Part shown: positions 25,905 to 33,880 of the stretch, in pieces
How the letters are laid out: each line of letters starts with the position of its first letter
Numbering within the stretch: the stretch's first letter is position 1
Assembly (NCBI RefSeq): GCF_036226925.1
Contig: NZ_CP109031.1
Location: 2,542,001-2,606,000, forward strand
Direction: 5' to 3'
Source: Streptomyces sp. NBC_00659
GTDB lineage: Bacteria > Actinomycetota > Actinomycetes > Streptomycetales > Streptomycetaceae
DNA length: 64,000 nt
Made by a program: the position numbers and the translations under genes
Notes under the pieces: model-generated
Told to the model about the DNA's origin: nothing
Seen by the model: only the letters and a program-made list of their open reading frames with translations
Database searches by the model: none

Positions 25905-26203
25905 CGCTTCCGGCAGAGGAAGTTCAGGAGACATGTGCGGCGCGCGGCGCCGGAGGGTCCGGACTCCTCCCCCGGGGCGAGGCCTGTCGGATGTTCGCTC
26001 TCGCGATGACGTCCGGGAACACACGTACGGGCCGCCCGCTCGACGGGCAGCCCGTGACACTTCAGGAGAGCGGTATTTCAGCGGGGAGGAGTGGATGGTG
26101 CCCGACGGGGTGCCGGGCTTCGGGCCGCATCCAGGCCCTCACGGACCGTGTGCTTCCGTGAAGCGATGGCGGCCGACGGCGGCTTGCGTCGATGGCTCCT
26201 CCG
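25905..26203. other. Non-coding gap with no recognised feature
   Basis: About 300 bp between the gntR promoter and the stop of the TIGR03086 gene. I see only GC-biased frames without conserved content, no hairpin of note and no repeat. Confidence 0.5.
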
Positions 26204-26791
26204 TCACGGCTTCCAGCCCGGGTCACGGCCGCTGAGGCCGATCACGCGGTCGAGGAGCGGGGCGTCGTCGGGTACCGGGACGACGGGGCCGAAGATGCCT
26301 CCGACGCGGGTCGGGTCGTCGGCCACGCCCACGAGGAACTGCTGCGTCACCTGAAGGGCGGTGGCGTCGGGCGTGTACTCCTGGCCGGTGGCCCGCGCGA
26401 GGTCCCAGCCGTGCACCACCAGTTCGTCGGCGGCGACGGCCGCCGCGACTCCGGCCGGGAGCGTCACTCCGCCCGCCCGGGTCGTGCCGGTCCAGGCGGC
26501 CGGGTCCCGCCAGGCGTCGGCGAGTTCGTCGAGCGCCTTCGGCAGGGCCTCGCGCCAGCCCGGCTCGATGTCGGGCACGGCGGCGGTCGGGCTGGTGTCG
26601 GTCGTCGGTCCCAGGTCCTTGCGCCCGGCGTCGCGGAAGGCGACGGCCAGTCCGGTCAGATGCCCGAGCAGGTTACGCACCGCGTACTTCGGACAGGGGG
26701 TCACCCCGTCGAGCCGTGCGTCCGTGACACCCGCCGCGAGGCGCGCCACGACGAGGGCCTGCGGGCCGAAGTCGAAGGTCTGGCCGGTCAT
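26204..26791 (-). CDS. TIGR03086-family metal-binding protein (DinB/mycothiol fold)
   Basis: A 195-residue protein of the TIGR03086/DinB-like four-helix family. The histidines in NLLGHLTGL and ELVVHGWDLARATG are the expected metal ligands. Relatives include mycothiol-dependent maleylpyruvate isomerases, and this member's reaction is unknown. ATG at 26791 has GAGGAGAA 6 nt upstream. It is monocistronic with a long repetitive spacer upstream. Confidence 0.85.
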   Translation of the reverse strand: MTGQTFDFGPQALVVARLAAGVTDARLDGVTPCPKYAVRNLLGHLTGLAVAFRDAGRKDLGPTTDTSPTAAVPDIEPGWREALPKALDELADAWRDPAAWTGTTRAGGVTLPAGVAAAVAADELVVHGWDLARATGQEYTPDATALQVTQQFLVGVADDPTRVGGIFGPVVPVPDDAPLLDRVIGLSGRDPGWKP

Positions 26792-26864
26792 CCGATTCTC
26801 CTCAGAACGCGTATCCGTTGTCGTAATCCGTTGTCGTATCTCCGGTGCGGGGACACCGTGGGAC

Positions 26865-27055
26865 GAGCCCGCAGGGGCACTCCCGAGCGGGACCCGGTGC
26901 CGAGCCCGTCGGGGCACCCCGCGAGGGCCCGTGGGACCAGCCCGTCGGGGCACCCCCGCGAGGGAAACCCGCGGGACCAGCTCCTCGGGGCACTCCTGTG
27001 AACGGAGAGCTCCGGGGCAAGCCCGTGGGGCCGTCCCCGTGGGGTAGACCCCGCC
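26865..27055. repeat. Degenerate tandem array, unit about 40 bp
   Basis: Four to five imperfect copies of a unit built from GGGACCAGCCCGTCGGGGCA and CCCCGCGAGGG occupy most of the 441-bp spacer between the DUF1963-like gene and the TIGR03086 gene. I see no gene in the spacer. Confidence 0.65.
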
Positions 27056-27232
27056 CGCACCGGAAAGTCATCGGTACCCCGGCCAGGGATTCCCGCACCG
27101 GACTCATCGGCCCCCGGCCCAGGGTCAGAAGTTTTGACAGGTGGTGACCGGGCTCCGGTTCCGCCCCAGGGGCGCTCTGCGGCGTCTCGAACCGGCGACA
27201 GCGTCACCGTCAGTAACCATCGCGGGTGGCCC

Positions 27233-27880
27233 TCAGTCCGTGAGGAAGGCTCCCTCGCGACAAGGGCGGCAGACGAAGACGTAGCCCAGCTGACCGCCGA
27301 GGTTCATCGCGGTCTCCCGGGTTATCCCCTCCTCCAGGTGTGCCGCGAACTCCATCGTGCCGGTGCAGGAGGGGCACACGGGCAGGCGGTCGTCCTCAAG
27401 GTAGGAGGGACTGCCTCCGAGCGACCCGAGCACTTCGCGCTGCTTCCCGAATCGGTCTTCGGGTTCCCTCTTCCATCCCGAGCGGGCAAGGTCGTACGCG
27501 TCAGGCTCGATCCCCTCGTCGTCGTCGGCCTCCTCGGGGTCGATCGTCACGACATGGGTGCGGATGGCCGAGGTGCCGGGCAGCAGCGTCAATCCCGCCT
27601 CGGGCACGGCCACCGGTAGCAGTTCCTCCCGGGGAAACAGATAGACCCTGTTCGCGCTGGAGCTCGCGTCCCAGAACTCACACGCGCCAGGGTCGTTCTG
27701 GCACACGAACACCGACAGGACAGCGCCCTCGACGGGGAGATGGGCGAAGAACTGCAGCGGCCCTCCGCAGCCGCACACGGGCCAGGCGAATCCGGCCGGA
27801 GCCAGCGGCACGCCCCCGGTACGCGGGGTGTCGGAATCGGCCGGTGCGGGGCCGTCGTAGATCATCAGCGCTGTCTGCAT
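27233..27880 (-). CDS. DUF1963-like protein with cysteine pairs
   Basis: A 215-residue cytosolic protein that resembles the YwqG/DUF1963 group. It begins with GGVPLAPAGFAWPVC and LQFFAHL, typical of that family, and contains CGCGG, FVCQNDPGACEFWD, CPSCTGTMEFAAHL and CRPCREG. The cysteine pairs could form a zinc site. Function is unknown. It is divergent from the maleylpyruvate isomerase-like gene across 165 bp. Confidence 0.75.
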   Translation of the reverse strand: MQTALMIYDGPAPADSDTPRTGGVPLAPAGFAWPVCGCGGPLQFFAHLPVEGAVLSVFVCQNDPGACEFWDASSSANRVYLFPREELLPVAVPEAGLTLLPGTSAIRTHVVTIDPEEADDDEGIEPDAYDLARSGWKREPEDRFGKQREVLGSLGGSPSYLEDDRLPVCPSCTGTMEFAAHLEEGITRETAMNLGGQLGYVFVCRPCREGAFLTD

Positions 27881-28045
27881 GGCGAGAGGCTACTGGTCAC
27901 GGTTGGAACGAGAATGACCGTGTGTGACGCACGGTCGGCGGCGGAGAGGTCCTCCATCATTTCTCCGCGGTGGTGAGGGTCCGCCCGCGATGGCGGCTGT
28001 GAAAATCGCTGTCCGATTGTCGGAACGCAGTGATAGAGCTTCAGG

Positions 28046-28849
28046 GTGACAACGACACTCGAGTTCCCCGTTCTGCTGCGACTGATCGACGAACGGTCGA
28101 CTGCCTTCCGCGCCGCGGTCGCCTCCGCGCCCAGCCTCGACGTACAGGTGCCGACCTGCCCCGAGTGGACGCTGTTCGATCTGGCGCAGCACATCGGCGA
28201 GGGGCGCCGCGACTGGGCCGCCACCGTCGCCGCAGGGCCCGCTCCGGCCAAGTCCGCAGCGGAGGGCGCCCCGGCTGCGCCTCGGGAGCGCGAGGCCCTG
28301 CTGGCCTGGTTGGCGGAGTCCACGGAGCAACTGCTGGACGCGTTGCGGAAGGCCGGCCCGGATCGCGGTTGCTGGACGTGGTGGGGGACGTCGCAGTCGC
28401 CGCAGACCTCCGGTGCCGTAGCTCGGCACCAGCTCCAGCAGTTCGCGGTGCACACGTACGACGCCCAGATCACCGTAGGTGCTCCGCAGCCGCTGCCGGA
28501 CGAGGTGGCGCTCGACGGTGTCGACGAGTTCCTGTCCACCTGCGTCGCAACGACAAGTGCCTGGCCGCACAAGCCCGCTGCCATCGACTTCCACGCCTCC
28601 GAGGGCCGCTCCTGGCGCCTCCGGCTCTCCGCCGACGGCGCACGGACCACCCGCCTCCCCGGGCCCGGCACCATGCCGGCCACCGCCGCCGGCCAGGACC
28701 CGGACGCGGCCGCCGCCTTCTTGTCCGCTCGGGGCACGGCCAGCGAGCTGGTCTTCATCCTGTACGACCGTATCCCGATCAACTCTCTGAAGCTCGACGG
28801 CGACCGACGTCTCTTCGAGCAGCTCAGCGCCTGGGACCCGGATGAGTAG
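28046..28849 (+). CDS. Maleylpyruvate isomerase-family mycothiol-dependent enzyme
   Basis: A 267-residue protein with the N-terminal DinB-type helical bundle (VPTCPEWTLFDLAQHIGEG; RHQLQQFAVHTYDAQ) carrying the metal-binding His/Glu pattern, and the C-terminal SCP2-like MDMPI_C domain (WRLRLSADGARTTRLPG ... ELVFILYDRIPINSLKLDGD). Such enzymes use mycothiol as cofactor for isomerisation or detoxification. GTG at 28046 is the likely start. The physiological substrate is not evident. Confidence 0.88.
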   Translation: MTTTLEFPVLLRLIDERSTAFRAAVASAPSLDVQVPTCPEWTLFDLAQHIGEGRRDWAATVAAGPAPAKSAAEGAPAAPREREALLAWLAESTEQLLDALRKAGPDRGCWTWWGTSQSPQTSGAVARHQLQQFAVHTYDAQITVGAPQPLPDEVALDGVDEFLSTCVATTSAWPHKPAAIDFHASEGRSWRLRLSADGARTTRLPGPGTMPATAAGQDPDAAAAFLSARGTASELVFILYDRIPINSLKLDGDRRLFEQLSAWDPDE

Positions 28850-28865
28850 GACGTGACGATGCGCC

Positions 28866-29009
28866 ACCTCGTACGCCCCGGGGCATGCCGTTGATCGCGT
28901 TCAGCCAGGTGATGCCCCTCTTCTTCGCGAAGTACTTGGGGCTCGGCGCTGCGCCGATGGTACGGACGGGGACGACGAAGCGCAGGCCGTCGACGGAGGC
29001 GAGCAAGCC
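28866..29009 (-). pseudogene. Remnant of a Tn3-family transposase
   Basis: About 45 codons on the minus strand read GLLASVDGLRFVVPVRTI, then GAAPSPKYFAKKRGITWLNA and ING. This matches the highly conserved stretch of actinobacterial Tn3-family transposases before the second catalytic acidic residue. Both flanks have decayed: no start, no rest of the roughly 1000-residue transposase, and no visible 38-bp terminal repeats. It sits in the 332-bp gap between the isomerase-like and serine hydrolase genes and marks an old transposon insertion. Confidence 0.8.
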
Positions 29010-29181
29010 CTTGCCCCGGGGCCCCGTACACGGCCAGCCGGACGGCCCAACACCGGGCTGCCCGCTCCTCCGTATGCAGCAGCGGCGCAGGCGAGCCGAT
29101 CGCCCCGGACCGAAGCTGGGCGTGCCCCGGCCCCCGCCCGACCCGGGAGGGGGCGTGCCCGGCCCCGACTCGGGAGAACCC

Positions 29182-30357
29182 ATGCCTCTGCCTCGCCGCC
29201 TCCGGCCGCGTCCGTCCCTCGGCGTCCTGCTGGCCGCCGCCTGTCTGACCGGCGCCGTGTCCGGGCCGGCCGACGCCGGCTCCGGCTCCGCGGACCGTGA
29301 CCACGACCGCGCTCTGCGGAAGCAGCTCGAAGAGCTGGTGCACAGCCCCGGCGGCCCGCCCGGTGTCATCGCCGTCCTGCGCCGCGAGGGCGGGTCCCGC
29401 ATCGTGCGCGCCGGAGTCGCCGACCTCGACAGCAAACGCCCGATCCGGGCGGACGACCACACGCGGATCGCGAGTACGGCGAAGGCCTTCAGCGGTGCCG
29501 TGGCGCTGCGCCTGGTGGACCGGCGCGCGCTTTCTCTCGACGACACCATCGGCCGCCGGCTCCCGTCACTGCCCCGGCAGTGGCGCTCCGTGACGCTGCG
29601 CCAGCTCCTGAACCACACCAGCGGGCTGCCCGACTACACGCAGTCCCCCGAGTTCCTGGAGATCCTCACCGCCGATCCGCGCCACCACTTCGACTCGCGC
29701 CGACTGCTCGACTACGTGGCCGACGAACCGCTACTGTTCCGGCCGGGCTCGAAGTACCAGTACTCGAACTCGGACAACATCGCGGTCGCGCTGATGGCCG
29801 AGGCGGCAACCGGCCGGCCCTACGAGCAGTTGCTGCGGGACCTCGTCTACCGGCCGCTCGGCCTGCGCGACACGAGCCTCCCCCAGGGCTACGAGATGCC
29901 CGAGCCGTACATGCACGGATACGACGTCACGCCGCCGAATCCCCCCGAGGACGTCAGCGAGGCGCTCAGCGCGTCGGGCGTGTGGGCGTCGGGCGGGATC
30001 ATCTCCACCCCGGCGGACCTGACCCGCTTCATCCGCGGGTACGCGGGCGGGGCCCTGATCTCCAAGGCCACCCTGCGCGAGCAGCGCCGATGGATCGACG
30101 GGGCCTCGGAGCCCGCGGGCCCCGGCGTGAACAAGGCGGGAGAGGCGATCTTCCGCTACGCCACCCGCTGCGGAGTGGTCCTCGGCCACACCGGCAACTT
30201 CCCCGGCTACACCCAGTTGATCGCCGCCACACCGGACGGCCGGCGGTCACTGACCTTCACGCTCACCACCCAGGTGAACAAGACGACCAAGCCCGAGCTG
30301 CTGAAGCGGCTGCGTGCGGTCGAGGAGAATTTCGTCTGCGCGCTGCTGAAGAACTGA
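29182..30357 (+). CDS. Secreted serine hydrolase, beta-lactamase/DD-carboxypeptidase fold
   Basis: A 391-residue secreted enzyme with a signal peptide (about 1-32, ending near GPADA). The catalytic motifs of the class C beta-lactamase/D-Ala-D-Ala carboxypeptidase superfamily are complete: S98-T-A-K101, Y194-S-N196 and H336-T-G338. Likely substrates are peptidoglycan stem peptides or small esters/amides. ATG at 29182 follows GGGAGAA. The open frame further upstream runs over the antisense transposase remnant and is not used. A 13-bp hairpin terminator follows. Confidence 0.9.
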   Translation: MPLPRRLRPRPSLGVLLAAACLTGAVSGPADAGSGSADRDHDRALRKQLEELVHSPGGPPGVIAVLRREGGSRIVRAGVADLDSKRPIRADDHTRIASTAKAFSGAVALRLVDRRALSLDDTIGRRLPSLPRQWRSVTLRQLLNHTSGLPDYTQSPEFLEILTADPRHHFDSRRLLDYVADEPLLFRPGSKYQYSNSDNIAVALMAEAATGRPYEQLLRDLVYRPLGLRDTSLPQGYEMPEPYMHGYDVTPPNPPEDVSEALSASGVWASGGIISTPADLTRFIRGYAGGALISKATLREQRRWIDGASEPAGPGVNKAGEAIFRYATRCGVVLGHTGNFPGYTQLIAATPDGRRSLTFTLTTQVNKTTKPELLKRLRAVEENFVCALLKN

Positions 30358-30368
30358 CGAAGTCCCCC

Positions 30369-30398
30369 GAGGGCGCCCGGACCGCTCCGGGCGCCCTC
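30369..30398 (+). terminator. Hairpin terminator after serine hydrolase
   Basis: A 13-bp perfect GC stem (30369-30381 with 30386-30398), 4-nt loop, 11 bp after the stop codon. Confidence 0.85.
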
Positions 30399-30407
30399 CG
30401 CCCTTGT

Positions 30408-30442
30408 CCGCCACCCGCCACCCGCCACCCGCCACCCGCCAC
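30408..30442. repeat. Heptamer tandem repeat CCGCCAC x5
   Basis: Five perfect tandem copies of CCGCCAC directly after the terminator, bordering the AT-rich promoter region of the next gene. Confidence 0.9.
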
Positions 30443-30464
30443 CCGCGGAGCATTCACCTTCAGC

Positions 30465-30600
30465 CCATTGCAACGTATGGAACGAGAGACGTTGCATTAA
30501 AACCAGAACCATTGCAATGAAATCTCGGCATCTACCTGCAATAGCAACAGTATTGCGCAACAAGCATGTTGCCCGATCTTCGAATGCAACGTAGCGTTTC
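30465..30600 (+). promoter_or_regulatory. AT-rich promoter with repeated TTGCAA-type half-sites
   Basis: About 135 bp of unusually AT-rich DNA. It contains ATTGCAACG (30467), CGTTGCATT (30490), ATTGCAATG (30511), TGCAATAGCAAC (30537), TATTGCGCAAC (30551), TGTTGCC and ATGCAACG (30584). The first two form an inverted repeat and the third is itself palindromic. This looks like a multi-site operator over the promoter of the DUF4097 gene. The binding protein is unknown. Confidence 0.6.
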
Positions 30601-30650
30601 CAATGTCAGAAACACAGGGAACGCACGCGACGCAGACCATGGAGAGCATC

Positions 30651-31325
30651 ATGCAGAAGTTCGACACCCCCGCCCCCGTCTCGGCCGTCCTCGACATCCC
30701 CGCCGGACGCATCCGGTTCATCGCCGCCGACCGCGCCGACACCACTGTCGAGGTCCTGCCCGCCGACGCCTCCAAGGGCCGCGACGTGAAGGCGGCGGAG
30801 CAGGCCGAGGTCTCCTACTCCGACGGCGTCCTGCGTGTCGAGATCCCGGAGGCGAGGAACCGGAGCATCGGCTCTTCCGGGTCCGTCGAGGTGACCGTGC
30901 AGCTTCCGGCCGGCTCCCGGATCGAGGCGAAGGCGGCCGCCGCCGAGTTCCGCGGCGTGGGACGGCTCGGCGAGGTCACCTTCGAGGGCGGCCACCGCTC
31001 GGTCGAGCTCGACGAGGCCGACAGCGTCCGCCTGACCGGCCTCGACGCCGACATCACCGTCGGCCGCCTGAACGGCCCCGCCGAGATCAGCACCCAGAAG
31101 GGCGACCTGAAGATCACCGAGGCCGCCCGCGGAACGCTCACGCTGAGCACCCAGAAGGGGAACATCACCGTCGGCGCCGCCCCCGGCGTCTCCGCGGCCC
31201 TGGACGCCGGCACCACGTTCGGCCGGGTCAGCAACACGCTCAAGAACGCCGACGCAACTCCCGGCCTGACCATCCACGCGACCACCGCCCACGGCGACAT
31301 CACCGCCCGCACGGTGACGGACTGA
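30651..31325 (+). CDS. DUF4097 beta-strand repeat protein
   Basis: A 224-residue cytosolic protein of the DUF4097 (DUF4098) family, a right-handed beta-solenoid in which short strands repeat (VEVTVQLPAGSRIEAKAAAA, DSVRLTGLDADITVGRLNG, AEISTQKGDLKITEAARG, TLTLSTQKGNITVGAAPG). Function is unknown; relatives are thought to be structural or adhesion-like. ATG at 30651 is preferred because GGAGAG precedes it and MQKFDTPAP is the usual start; ATGs at 30603 and 30639 are alternatives. Its distinctive AT-rich promoter suggests tight control. Confidence 0.88.
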   Translation: MQKFDTPAPVSAVLDIPAGRIRFIAADRADTTVEVLPADASKGRDVKAAEQAEVSYSDGVLRVEIPEARNRSIGSSGSVEVTVQLPAGSRIEAKAAAAEFRGVGRLGEVTFEGGHRSVELDEADSVRLTGLDADITVGRLNGPAEISTQKGDLKITEAARGTLTLSTQKGNITVGAAPGVSAALDAGTTFGRVSNTLKNADATPGLTIHATTAHGDITARTVTD

Positions 31326-31386
31326 AGTCACGGCCCGCTCTGCTCTCCTTCGCCCCCTTCACCCCGTCCGGGGCGCAGGGGGCGGA

Positions 31387-31426
31387 GTGGGTGCAGCCGA
31401 GTGGGTGCAGCCGAGTGGGTGCAGCC
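31387..31426. repeat. 14-bp tandem repeat x3
   Basis: Three copies (the last truncated) of GTGGGTGCAGCCGA between the convergent DUF4097 and kdgD-operon genes. Confidence 0.9.
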
Positions 31427-31454
31427 CCGCGTGAGCGCGGAGAACGAGACCCCT

Positions 31455-32645
31455 CTAGTCGTCCAGCGCCGCCAGCCCAGCCAGCGCCCCCCGCACCGCC
31501 TCCAGATCGGCGTCCGAAGCCAACCCCGCGTGATACAGGCGCAGTTCCGTCGCGCCGAGCTCGGCCGCGCGGGCCGCGTCGGCCGCCAAGCCGTCCGGCC
31601 GGCCCTCCATCCCGGACACCACGGTGAAGTTGGCGGCCAGGACCCTCCCCCGCGCGCCCGCCCGCACCGCTTCCGCGAACGGCGTCAGCAGGCCCGCTCC
31701 TCCGGTGCACGGCACGACCACACCGTCGGCCACGGACAGGATGTGCCCGGGGTCCACCCCGGCATTGGCCCCGCAGTGGAAGGAGACGGGGTCGGCGTGC
31801 AGCAGCACCTGGAACCCGGCCGGCGCGGCGGAACGGACCGCCGCGACCGTCTCCTCCTGGAGCGAACGGGCCACCTCGTCGCGCCACACACGGGTGGCCG
31901 CCGCCGTCCCCGCCCCGAGCAGCTTCTCCACTCCGGCCCAGCCCCCGCCGGACGGCTCCCCCCGCCACACCGGCTCCAGCGCTCCGCGCACGAAGGACGC
32001 CAACTCCTCGGCGTCGAGGCCCTGTCGGTCGTACCCGTCCGCACACACGGCGCAGAAGCAGAGGGACATCAGATACTGCCCGGCGTCCCCGAGCGGCACC
32101 CCGCCGGTCTTGTCGTGGGCGTGCAGATGGGCGAGCCCGTACCAGCCGAGCGACTCCAGCTCCGTGCCCGCCGCACCGGGCCGGACCGCTGCCTCCACCG
32201 CGAGGCTCGCCAGGTAGGCCCGGGTGGCCGGCTGGGCGACGCAGGGAGCCCAGGGGTAACGGTCCCCATAGGCGTTGACGACGGACGTCGCCGGATGCTC
32301 CTCCCCCATAAGGGAGTTGTGCGCGAGCACGACCCAGGTGTGCACGTCGAGCCCCGCCCCGGCGAGCGCTGCGGCGGCCTCGCCGTACGCGTCACCGGGC
32401 GCCCAGTCGCCGGCCGGGTACGGGCGAAGGGCCCGGCCCCGCCATCGCGCCTCGTCCACCGGGTGGAGCACGGCGGCGTGCGAGGCCGTGACGATCCGGT
32501 GCCGGGGATGGCGGGGCGTCAGCGCGCGCGTGGAGTGGTAGGCGGAGGCGAGGGTGACCTGGCGGACGCCGAGCCCGGCCGTCCTGGCGGCGGCCTCCGG
32601 GTCCCCGTTGACGTCCCAGGGGTACAGGAACGCGGACGTCCTCAC
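31455..32645 (-). CDS. Unknown Ala-rich protein coupled to kdgD, possible TIM barrel
   Basis: A 396-residue cytosolic protein I do not recognise as a characterised family. The alternation of strand-like and helix-like segments (VRQVTLASAYH, GLDVHTWVVLAHN, LGWYGLAHLHAHD, FQVLLHADPVSFHCGANAG, VADGVVVPCTGG, RVLAANFTVVSG, ATELRLYHAG) suggests a TIM barrel. The conserved-looking His/Asp/Cys clusters are LAHLHAHDKTG and LCFCAVCADGY. Its GTG overlaps the kdgD stop (GTGA), so it is made with KdgD. The step between uronate dehydrogenase and KdgD lacks a recognised enzyme here, so this is a candidate, but only by context. Confidence 0.75.
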   Translation of the reverse strand: MRTSAFLYPWDVNGDPEAAARTAGLGVRQVTLASAYHSTRALTPRHPRHRIVTASHAAVLHPVDEARWRGRALRPYPAGDWAPGDAYGEAAAALAGAGLDVHTWVVLAHNSLMGEEHPATSVVNAYGDRYPWAPCVAQPATRAYLASLAVEAAVRPGAAGTELESLGWYGLAHLHAHDKTGGVPLGDAGQYLMSLCFCAVCADGYDRQGLDAEELASFVRGALEPVWRGEPSGGGWAGVEKLLGAGTAAATRVWRDEVARSLQEETVAAVRSAAPAGFQVLLHADPVSFHCGANAGVDPGHILSVADGVVVPCTGGAGLLTPFAEAVRAGARGRVLAANFTVVSGMEGRPDGLAADAARAAELGATELRLYHAGLASDADLEAVRGALAGLAALDD

Positions 32646-33583
32646 AGGTCCTCCTCGATGAGCGCGTACCCGCGCTCGATGAGCTGCGCGAGCTGCTTGA
32701 CATGGTCCTCGGCCGGTTCGTGCAGCGGGGGCCGGACCTCTCCGACGTCCAGTCCGCGCAGCCGGACCCCCGCCTTGACGAGGGCGACCGCGTAGCCTCG
32801 TCCCTGCGCCCGCAGGTCGACGAAGGGCCGGTAGAAGCCGTCCAGCAGCCGGTTCACCGTCGTGTCGTCCCCGGTGTTCAGGGCCCGGTGGAAGGCCAGC
32901 GCGATCTCGGGGGCGAAGCAGAAGACCGCCGAGGAGTAGAGCGTGATGCCCAGTCCCCGGTAGGCGAGCCCGGTCAGTTCGGCCGTGGGCATGCCGTTGA
33001 AGTAGAGGAAGTCGCCCGGTGTCTCGCTCCGTACGGCGCTGACGATGCGCTGCATCAGGTCCAGGTCGCCGAGCCCGTCCTTGAAACCGATGATCCCCTC
33101 GGTGCGGGCGAGTTCCACCACGCTCGCGGGGGTGAAGACGGCGTTGTCCCGCTGGTAGACGATGACGTCCAGGGAGGTGGCGGCGGCGATCTCCCGGTAG
33201 TGCCGGAGCAGCCCCTCCTGCCCGGCCGTCACGAGATACGGCGGCATGGCGAGCAGCCCGTCGGCCCCGGCGGCCTCCGCGAGGCGCGCGTAGCGCACGG
33301 CGAGGGCGGTCCCGTATCCGGCGCCCGCGATCACCGGGACGCACCCCCCGGCCGCCTCCACCGCGGCCCGTACACAGGTCTCGAACTCCTCGGGCACGAG
33401 CGCGTGGAACTCGCCGGTGCCGCAGCAGGCGAAGACCGCCGCCGCGCCGGCCTCGACGCCACGCCGCACATGCTCCCGGTAGACGCCGGGATCGACGGTG
33501 CCGTCGGGACCGTACGCGGTGACGGGGAAGAAGAGCGGCCCGCTGGGGATGCTCAGCCGAGCGGCAAGAGGGGCTGACGTCAC
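32642..33583 (-). CDS. kdgD: 5-dehydro-4-deoxyglucarate dehydratase
   Basis: A 313-residue DHDPS-family enzyme that dehydrates and decarboxylates 5-keto-4-deoxy-D-glucarate to 2-oxoglutarate semialdehyde. It has the Schiff-base lysine K168 (IIGFKDG), the GTGEF motif (about 55-59), and the VYQRDNAVF and NGMPTAE segments typical of KdgD. GTG at 33583 has GGGAG 6 nt upstream. It is divergent from uronate dehydrogenase across a 297-bp region with a matched promoter on each strand. Together with the aldehyde dehydrogenase at 1.2-2.7 kb it supports the oxidative uronate pathway. Confidence 0.92.
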   Translation of the reverse strand: MTSAPLAARLSIPSGPLFFPVTAYGPDGTVDPGVYREHVRRGVEAGAAAVFACCGTGEFHALVPEEFETCVRAAVEAAGGCVPVIAGAGYGTALAVRYARLAEAAGADGLLAMPPYLVTAGQEGLLRHYREIAAATSLDVIVYQRDNAVFTPASVVELARTEGIIGFKDGLGDLDLMQRIVSAVRSETPGDFLYFNGMPTAELTGLAYRGLGITLYSSAVFCFAPEIALAFHRALNTGDDTTVNRLLDGFYRPFVDLRAQGRGYAVALVKAGVRLRGLDVGEVRPPLHEPAEDHVKQLAQLIERGYALIEEDL

Positions 33584-33653
33584 GGACTCTCCCTAAAGAA
33601 GGTGCCCACCGAGTGCATGTTTCTGATCCACGTCCATATCTCTGAACTCGCCC

Positions 33654-33683
33654 ACGCTAAGCCGCCACCTCGGGGCCGGTCAA
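33654..33683 (-). promoter_or_regulatory. kdgD promoter
   Basis: On the minus strand TTGACC (33683-33678) and TAGCGT (33659-33654) with an 18-bp spacer: a good vegetative-type Streptomyces promoter, about 70 bp upstream of kdgD. It mirrors the udh promoter on the other strand. Confidence 0.65.
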
Positions 33684-33732
33684 GCACGCAAACGCGCAAC
33701 ACGAAGGCGGATTCCACCCCTCCGCGCGACAC

Positions 33733-33788
33733 TTGACGCGGCACGTCAGCCCTCTTAGCGTGTCCATGGATATGAATGCCATACACGC
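33733..33788 (+). promoter_or_regulatory. udh promoter with overlapping inverted-repeat operator
   Basis: TTGACG (33733-33738), a 17-bp spacer and TAGCGT (33756-33761). An imperfect inverted repeat (33758-33788; GCGTGT..ATGG with GCCAT.ACACGC) overlaps the -10 and the predicted transcript start, as expected for a repressor site. Confidence 0.6.
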
Positions 33789-33880
33789 ATACGGCTGACG
33801 GGTAGAGCCCCCGCCGACCGTCCCGGCACCCGGCCCCGCCCCGGCACCCGCCACACCGTCCCGCACGGAGGAGACCCCGC

